37,888 bases of DNA from Roseateles sp. (GTDB lineage: Bacteria; Pseudomonadota; Gammaproteobacteria; Burkholderiales; Burkholderiaceae_C). Location of the stretch: assembly GCA_016790285.1 (NCBI GenBank), contig JAEUPJ010000071.1:1-37888 (forward strand), given 5' to 3'. This document shows positions 34,346 to 37,888 of the stretch, piece after piece (the first letter of the stretch is position 1; each line of letters begins with the position of its first letter). Under the pieces are notes generated by a model, which worked only from the letters and a program-made list of their open reading frames with translations, did not search any database and had not been told where the DNA came from. Made by a program: the position numbers and the translations under genes.

Positions 34346-34371
34346 GGGGAGGCTGCCGATGCAGCCTCCCC
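34346..34371 (-). promoter_or_regulatory. Strong hairpin in the rtcB leader
   Basis: The arms 34346-34356 and 34361-34371 (GGGGAGGCTGC on the minus strand before its partner) form a perfect 11-bp GC-rich stem with a 4-nt loop, ending 20 nt before the preferred rtcB start. There is no T-run, so it is not a classic terminator. It may be an RNA-processing or stabilising element, or an attenuator, between slipin and rtcB. Confidence 0.65.
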
Positions 34372-34382
34372 CAACGAGCCCG

Positions 34383-34449
34383 CGGGGCACATGCCCCGGG
34401 GCATTTCGGTTGCGGATGTCGCTGGCAATGCGAGCGGGCTCATGCCCGC
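34383..34449 (-). repeat. Two further hairpins in the slipin-rtcB spacer
   Basis: CGGGGC/GCCCCG (34383-34398, 4-nt loop) overlaps a perfect 14-bp palindrome ATGCCCCGGGGCAT (34391-34404). GCGGGC/GCCCGC (34434-34449, loop TCAT) lies closer to the slipin stop. With the rtcB leader hairpin they make this 148-bp spacer almost fully structured. Confidence 0.5.
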
Positions 34450-34473
34450 CCGCCCGCCGCTGCGCCGTGCTTC

Positions 34474-35619
34474 TCAGCGCAGCTTCACCAGGCCGTTGAG
34501 CACCTGGTCGAGGCCGCCGAACACGCTGATCTTGTCGATGCGTTCGGCCACCCGTTCCAGCGTCTCCAGCTCCTTCAGGCGCAGGGCGACGGGGTTGTCC
34601 TCCATCACCTTGGCCGTGTTGAGCAGCGAGCGCGTCGCCGCGGTCTCTTCGCGCCGGCGGATCACGTTGGCCTCGGCGGCCTTGCCGGCTTCCACCACCT
34701 GGGCGAGGATGGTCTTCATCTCGCCCGGCAGCACGATGTCCTTCACGCCCACACCTTCGAGCGCGAGGCCGTAGGCCGCGAGCTTGGCGGTGACCTGGGC
34801 AGTGACGACCTCGTCGATGACCGACTTGTTCTCCAGCAGCTCGTCGAGCGAACGGGTGCCCACCGCGGCGCGCAGGCCGAACTGCAGCTCGCGGTACAGG
34901 TGTTCCGCGGGCTTGGCCAGTTCCTTGTAGGCCCGAAGCACATCGGTGAAGCGCCAGGTCGCCGACAGGTTCAGCCTGAGCGCCACCTTGTCGCGCGTGA
35001 GGATTTCCTGGCCGCTGACTTCCAGCGCCTGCAGCCGCAGGTCCACGAGCTCGACCGCGACGTTGCGGTTGAACTTCCAGAACGCATACGAACCGGGTGC
35101 CAGCAGCCGCTCGACCTTGCCGTCGATCCACAGGATGCCGGCGCCGTATTCGGGCACCTGCGCCTGCAGCACGCCGGTCAGGCCCGACACCGCGCGCGGA
35201 CGCAGCTGCGTTTGCACCAGGCGCGCGGCCAGAGCAGAGGGCAGCTCCACGGTGCCCGCGATGTCGATCACCTCGACCCGCACGTCGACCAGGCCTCGCC
35301 AGTACAGGCGCCGCGTGGCCGGCGGCAGCAACTCGACCAGCACGCCGTTCTCGGTGCGCAGGCCGACCTGCGTTTCGGTGAGTTCCGCGCGCACGAATTC
35401 GCGGGCCACGACTTGCGGCTCCTTGGCCATCAGATAGTCGGCGAGGGGGTGCGTGAACGCCGGCTGGTCGAGGTCGAACAGCTCGACCTCGCGCGCGCCG
35501 AAGCCGGCCAGGCCGCTGAACAACCAGGTGGTGCCGGGTTGCAGCACACGTTCGAAGTCGCCGTTGCGCAGCAACAGGCCACGCTGGTTCTTGGCGACGG
35601 TGACACGCTCGAGCTTCAT
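34474..35619 (-). CDS. Slipin family SPFH/Band-7 protein
   Basis: This 381-residue SPFH-domain protein starts directly with a beta-rich region (VTVAKNQRGLLLRNGDFERVLQPGTTWLF), a second similar segment (GAGILWIDGKVERLLAPGSYAFWKF), and then the band-7 core (DLRLQALEVSGQEILTRDKVALRLNLSATWRF). A helical C-terminus follows (VVEAGKAAEANVIRRREETAATRSLLNTAKVMEDNPV), typical of slipins. Unlike many stomatin relatives it lacks an N-terminal membrane helix, so it may be peripheral or cytosolic. SPFH proteins oligomerise into rings. The ATG at 35619 has AAGGAG upstream. It sits just before rtcB on the same strand; SPFH proteins are recurrent neighbours of RtcB, and a shared role in RNA repair is inferred. 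Confidence 0.87.
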   Translation of the reverse strand: MKLERVTVAKNQRGLLLRNGDFERVLQPGTTWLFSGLAGFGAREVELFDLDQPAFTHPLADYLMAKEPQVVAREFVRAELTETQVGLRTENGVLVELLPPATRRLYWRGLVDVRVEVIDIAGTVELPSALAARLVQTQLRPRAVSGLTGVLQAQVPEYGAGILWIDGKVERLLAPGSYAFWKFNRNVAVELVDLRLQALEVSGQEILTRDKVALRLNLSATWRFTDVLRAYKELAKPAEHLYRELQFGLRAAVGTRSLDELLENKSVIDEVVTAQVTAKLAAYGLALEGVGVKDIVLPGEMKTILAQVVEAGKAAEANVIRRREETAATRSLLNTAKVMEDNPVALRLKELETLERVAERIDKISVFGGLDQVLNGLVKLR

Positions 35620-35920
35620 GGTGTTCTCCTTGTGGAAGCGTGTGTTGGGGGAAGGAACGAAATGGGGAAAAGGGTGCCGTTACAGCGGCCACCGCGGTCC
35701 TCGGATGCCTGGGCCCGGGTGCCACGGTGCGCCTTCGCCAGCGGCGCCAGCGCCATCCAGACTGCTTGGCGCTGCGCTGCTTGCTGCGGCTGGCCGTGGA
35801 CGCGCAGCCCCGCCTGCCCGAGGCACGAGCGGCGGCCGCTGATGCGCCTTCGAGGCTTCACGCCTTGCGGCGAGTGGGCCTCTCGGTGCGCACGTCCGGC
35901 GGGTGGTCTTTCGACCGGTT
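35620..35920 (-). other. Gene-free stretch between tRNA-like RNAs and slipin
   Basis: About 300 bp with no credible gene. A short minus-strand open frame runs through part of it but lacks conserved-looking composition. It is GC-rich with short inverted repeats, e.g. GGCGC/GCGCC near 35742, then becomes purine-poor on the minus strand (TTTTCCCCATTTCG) just before the slipin ribosome-binding site AAGGAG. It is probably the 3' region of the tRNA-like transcripts and the slipin leader. Confidence 0.4.
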
Positions 35921-35998
35921 CACTGGGATGGAGCGGGAGTCGAACCCGCGACAGACGACGGTTGAGGTCGTTGCTCTACCCGACTGAGCTATCCAGTG
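35921..35998 (-). tRNA. tRNA-like RNA, anticodon CAA, degraded acceptor stem
   Basis: On the minus strand the cloverleaf interior is complete. TA at 8-9, D stem GCTC/GAGC with loop AGTCGGGTA, anticodon stem ACGAC/GTCGT (perfect), loop CTCAACC (anticodon CAA, Leu), variable CTGTC, and T arm GCGGG-TTCGACT-CCCGC (perfect). The acceptor is abnormal: 5' CACTGGA against 3' TCCATCC pairs only at the inner four positions. Instead CACTGG (35993-35998) can pair with CCAGTG (35921-35926) further out. Position 37 is C instead of the usual purine. The 3' side contains TCCAT-C-CCA, which would give a shortened acceptor with CCA. Two bases overlap the CCA of the next RNA. A functional tRNA-Leu is unlikely, since the long variable arm is missing. 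Confidence 0.7.
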
Positions 35999-36051
35999 GA
36001 GGTGATGCCGGGAGTCGAACCCGGGCCCCGAGGGGCAGCCCTGTCATCACC
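35997..36051 (-). ncRNA. Armless tRNA-like RNA with perfect acceptor, T arm and CCA
   Basis: On the minus strand GGTGATG (36051-36045) pairs perfectly with CATCACC (36007-36001), giving a 7-bp acceptor. Adjacent to the 3' half is a perfect T arm CCGGG-TTCGACT-CCCGG. After the acceptor come a discriminator T and an encoded CCA (35999-35997). Only 20 nt replace the D and anticodon arms; they can form one small stem (AGGG/CCCT or CCCC/GGGG). The 5' flank holds another hairpin, GTGGC-CGAT-GCCAC (36065-36052). It could be a tRNA mimic, or the tRNA-like module of a longer RNA, as in bacterial YrlA-type Y RNAs that sit near rtcB in enterics. Confidence 0.65.
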
Positions 36052-36126
36052 GTGGCATCGGCCACCTCTGGCAGCGCGGCATGTGCGGCGGCGACGGCCT
36101 TTCCGATGAGGAAGGACCGGCCACCG

Positions 36127-36159
36127 CACACCGGCGGGGCGGTTGAACCCCGGCCTGTG
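36127..36159 (-). ncRNA. T-arm-like minihelix
   Basis: On the minus strand CGGGG and CCCCG form a 5-bp stem around loop TTCAACCG, which begins with the T-loop signature TTCAA but has eight bases instead of seven. The stem is extended by GGC/GCC-like and CACA/TGTG pairs (36156-36159 with 36127-36130), giving an acceptor/T-arm minihelix of about 12 bp with a small bulge. No CCA follows. It may be a remnant of another tRNA-like RNA. Confidence 0.35.
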
Positions 36160-36229
36160 AGCGCTGCGTTCGGCAGCAGATTCTTCTTCGCCAATGCTGC
36201 GGCCGACACGCGGCTTCAGCGCTGGTAGT

Positions 36230-36248
36230 GATGGCGATTCACGCCATC
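36230..36248 (-). terminator. Hairpin downstream of the PcfJ-like gene
   Basis: GATGGCG (36230-36236) and CGCCATC (36242-36248) form a perfect 7-bp stem with loop ATTCA, 38 bp after the PcfJ-like stop codon. There is no long T-run on the minus strand, so it is a weak terminator or a processing site before the tRNA-like RNAs. Confidence 0.4.
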
Positions 36249-36285
36249 GAAAGCGACCGCTGCGCAGGCAGCAGTGCCCCCTCGC

Positions 36286-37434
36286 CTACGGCAGCGTGAT
36301 GCCGCGTGCCCGCGCCCAGCGCTGCAGCACCTGGCGCTCGGCGGCGTGGGCCAGCCGGTTGGCAAATCCGCGCACCTGCACGGCCTGGCCCTGCGCGTCG
36401 ACCTCGATCGTCAGCAGCGAGTCGGTGCGCTCCTTGGTGATATGCCGAAGCGACCAGATCGAGGCATGCCCGGCGATGCACTTGCCGGCGTAGGTCCACA
36501 CGCAGTGGCGCATCGCGCGGCTCTCGGCCACCAGCTCGGCGGCCTGCTTGAGCTGGCGCACGACAAAGCGCTCGCCCTTGGCCTTGGCTTCCTTGGCCGA
36601 GGGCGCCCACTCCCAATCGGCCAGCGGTGCACCGGTCCACTGGGCGTCGGGGGCCACCGCGTCGGTGTAGCGCGCGTCGGCTCGCCGGCGCAGGGCCTCG
36701 ATGCGCTCGATGGCAGCGAGGTCGCGGTGCCACTCGTGCATGCGCCGGTTCAGCGTGGCCAACGTGCGCCCTTCGAGGCTGTAGCCGGCGTCGCGGCGGC
36801 GGCACTCGTCGAGGTAGTCACAGAGGTCGTCGATGGCCTCCACCGGCAGCGGGTTGGCGCAGAAGAACCGCGCCGCCTCGCGCCAGAAGGCGAGTTCGCC
36901 GCGCGGCTTGCGCGCGATCTTCGAGCGCGCGATGTTCAGCGCCACGGCGGCGTCGCCGGTGTACGAGCGCGCGACGGCCTGCCAGAAGGCCTGATCGAAA
37001 CTCAGGCCCGGGGCGCTGGTCAGGAAGGCGTGCACCTCCTTGCGCGTCAGCCAGGCGTTGGCGCCGGCCTTGGTCAGCGAGCCCCCGCGCGCGGCGACGA
37101 TGTACCAGTCCCGGCGCAACCGCACCTCGTCTTCGCCGAGGCCGGTGTCGTCGATCCACACCTGCTCGAGCATTGCGGGCACCGGATAGAGCGCAAAGAG
37201 GTGCCGCGCCGCGGCCAGCCGCAGGCGGCCGGCGTCGCGCGTCTTCATCTGGGGGCGCCAGGCCTGCGGCTCGCGCACGGCCAGGCCCGCGAAGCCGCGC
37301 CGGGCTTCGTCGAGGGCCAAGAGGAAATTCGGGGTCGGGCGCGGCCGACGCATCACGCGGCGAAGCGTGGCGTCGTACAGCTGCGTTCGTTCGCGCTCGG
37401 CGTCCTGCCTGCGCTGGATCGTCGAGCGTGCCAT
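36286..37434 (-). CDS. PcfJ-like domain protein
   Basis: This 382-residue protein has a C-terminal PcfJ-like domain (about 285-370). The signature is RAMRHCVWTYAGKCIAGHASIWSLR, with Cys311 and Cys319 spaced as in the family's CVxxYxxxC pattern, followed by LLTIEVDAQGQAVQVRGFANR. The N-terminal 280 residues are basic and helical (IQRRQDAERERTQLYDATLRRVMRRPRP at the start). PcfJ-like proteins were first noted on conjugative plasmids, and their biochemical role is unknown. Start ATG 37434 (MARSTIQRRQD) is chosen because the in-frame extension runs into the tRNA-Asp-like RNA. It lies between two groups of tRNA-like RNAs and upstream of slipin and rtcB on the same strand. Confidence 0.75.
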   Translation of the reverse strand: MARSTIQRRQDAERERTQLYDATLRRVMRRPRPTPNFLLALDEARRGFAGLAVREPQAWRPQMKTRDAGRLRLAAARHLFALYPVPAMLEQVWIDDTGLGEDEVRLRRDWYIVAARGGSLTKAGANAWLTRKEVHAFLTSAPGLSFDQAFWQAVARSYTGDAAVALNIARSKIARKPRGELAFWREAARFFCANPLPVEAIDDLCDYLDECRRRDAGYSLEGRTLATLNRRMHEWHRDLAAIERIEALRRRADARYTDAVAPDAQWTGAPLADWEWAPSAKEAKAKGERFVVRQLKQAAELVAESRAMRHCVWTYAGKCIAGHASIWSLRHITKERTDSLLTIEVDAQGQAVQVRGFANRLAHAAERQVLQRWARARGITLP

Positions 37435-37466
37435 GGTGGTCTGCCTTGGTTGGGTTGAGGATGAAG

Positions 37467-37543
37467 TGGGTATCTCGTGCCGGACTTGAGCCCGCGGCTT
37501 CCGGCTCGACAGGCCGGCACTCTGGCCGCTGAGCCGGCAAGGG
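37467..37543 (-). tRNA. tRNA-Asp-like RNA (anticodon GTC), degraded acceptor
   Basis: On the minus strand: D stem GCTC/GAGT with loop AGCGGCCA, anticodon stem CCGGC/GCCGG (perfect), loop CTGTCGA (anticodon GTC, U33 kept), variable AAGCC, T arm GCGGG-CTCAAGT-CCGGC with one mismatch and C54 in place of T54. The acceptor is badly paired: 5' CCCTTGC against 3' ACGAGAT matches only in a CTTG/CGAG core. Positions 8-9 are C-G instead of T-A. ACCCA follows the 3' side, one C too many for a regular discriminator plus CCA. It is therefore a tRNA mimic or decayed tRNA rather than a working tRNA-Asp. It lies 33 bp upstream of the PcfJ-like start. Confidence 0.6.
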
Positions 37544-37659
37544 GGCAAGTTGAACCATCCGGTCACGGGTTCCGGCGCCGCCCGATCTCTGCGGCCGATT
37601 TCCGCCTCGAAGCGTTTGCTCGACGAGGCTCCTGTTCAGTGCTGGCATTCAAGAACGCC

Positions 37660-37811
37660 CACTTCGGCTGTGCCCAGGCGCGAGCGTCCCGTCGGACGTG
37701 GTGTCTCGCTGCACGGGGCCTGGGCCCGTTGTCGATCGAGAGGCCGCGCACATCCCGCGGCCGCCCACACCCTGTGTCGCGGCCGCGGAGTGCCTGGGCA
37801 CACCCGAAGTG
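37660..37811 (-). ncRNA. Structured spacer bounded by 22-bp inverted repeats
   Basis: Positions 37660-37681 and 37790-37811 are reverse complements over 22 bp with two mismatches (core GCCTGGGCACA). The 108-bp interior contains a perfect hairpin GGCCGCG/CGCGGCC with 7-nt loop (37742-37762) and other GC-rich inverted repeats. The right arm overlaps the CCA end of the tRNA-Gly-like RNA by two bases, so the two structures may compete or be processed apart. No coding frame is convincing. It may be a small structured RNA between tRNA-like units. Confidence 0.45.
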
Positions 37812-37884
37812 GTGCGAACGGCGAGAGTCGAACTCGCGCCCCGGCCATGGCGTGGCCGTGCTCTGCCTGCTGAGCTACATCCGC
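37810..37884 (-). tRNA. tRNA-Gly(GCC)-like gene with C33 and encoded CCA
   Basis: The complete cloverleaf on the minus strand has acceptor GCGGATG/CGTTCGC (7 bp, two wobbles), TA at 8-9, D stem GCTC/GAGC with loop AGCAGGCA (GG present), A26, anticodon stem CGGCC/GGCCG, loop ACGCCAT (anticodon GCC), a 4-nt variable loop, T arm GCGAG-TTCGACT-CTCGC, discriminator A and genomic CCA. The overall form is that of tRNA-Gly(GCC). However, position 33 is C instead of the nearly invariant U, and A32/T38 are unusual. Bacterial tRNA-Gly normally has discriminator U, here A. A gene finder may call it a normal tRNA-Gly; I suspect a specialised tRNA-like RNA linked to the rtcB locus. Confidence 0.75.
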
Positions 37885-37888
37885 ATGA

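Noticed and set aside
35616-35861. 81-codon minus-strand frame upstream of slipin
   Set aside because: Low-complexity Arg/Gln/Ala composition, and it overlaps the slipin ribosome-binding site and start.
35976-36209. 77-codon minus-strand frame across the armless tRNA-like RNA
   Set aside because: It starts with GTG without a ribosome site and runs through a perfect T arm and CCA; the RNA reading explains the sequence better.
1-37888. CRISPR arrays, prophage or conjugation modules
   Set aside because: No regularly spaced short repeats, no cas, capsid, tail or transfer genes; the only plasmid-associated family is the PcfJ-like domain.

Overview
The window looks like a chromosomal segment of a high-GC betaproteobacterium of the Burkholderiales, most plausibly a Roseateles/Mitsuaria/Rubrivivax-like genus. 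The grounds are uniformly GC-rich coding DNA, a PEP-CTERM protein, large TonB-dependent receptors, beta-oxidation genes, and rlmJ and rtcB proteins of proteobacterial type. The genus is inferred from gene content only.

Layout. 1-139: end of an IS3-family element. 204-3560: PEP-CTERM protein, class-V aminotransferase, and a divergent XRE regulator/DUF2834 pair with a 17-bp operator-like palindrome between them. 3710-9212: AMP-forming acyl-CoA synthetase, a repeat-dense 560-bp convergent spacer, and a LysR regulator divergent from malate synthase G. 9727-17289: two large outer-membrane TonB-type receptors (one Oar-like), each followed by a clear hairpin-plus-T-run terminator, then a geranylgeranyl-reductase-like flavoprotein. 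17373-20820: a minus-strand operon (enoyl-CoA hydratase, 3-hydroxyacyl-CoA dehydrogenase, 3-oxoadipyl-CoA thiolase) in which every junction is an ATGA overlap, with a TetR-type palindrome upstream. 20950-22766: a LytS/LytTR two-component pair. 22888-28452: M14 carboxypeptidase, OmpA-like lipoprotein, rlmJ coupled to a LacI regulator, and an Old Yellow Enzyme. 28467-32957: Tat-exported beta-helix protein coupled to a MOSC protein, a CPA2 antiporter coupled to a YbdK-type ligase, and a copper chaperone behind a CueR-type promoter.

The most unusual part is the right end, 33099-37888, where everything lies on the minus strand. In transcription order it holds: a tRNA-Gly(GCC)-like gene with C instead of U at position 33; a structured spacer bounded by 22-bp inverted repeats; a tRNA-Asp(GTC)-like gene with a degraded acceptor stem; a PcfJ-like protein; a T-arm-like minihelix; an armless tRNA-like RNA (perfect 7-bp acceptor, T arm, encoded CCA); a tRNA-like RNA with anticodon CAA and a degraded acceptor, overlapping the CCA of its neighbour; a slipin (SPFH) protein; an 11-bp leader hairpin; and the RNA ligase RtcB. 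I read this as an RNA-repair island that carries its own set of altered tRNA mimics. RtcB next to SPFH proteins has precedent. What the tRNA mimics do, as decoys, sensors or repair substrates, is inference.

The second unusual region is 5408-5955. It has tandem 77-78-bp double-hairpin units followed by three long inverted repeats whose arms interleave (A B A' C B' C'), which suggests dispersed REP/REPIN-like repeats gathered between two convergent genes.
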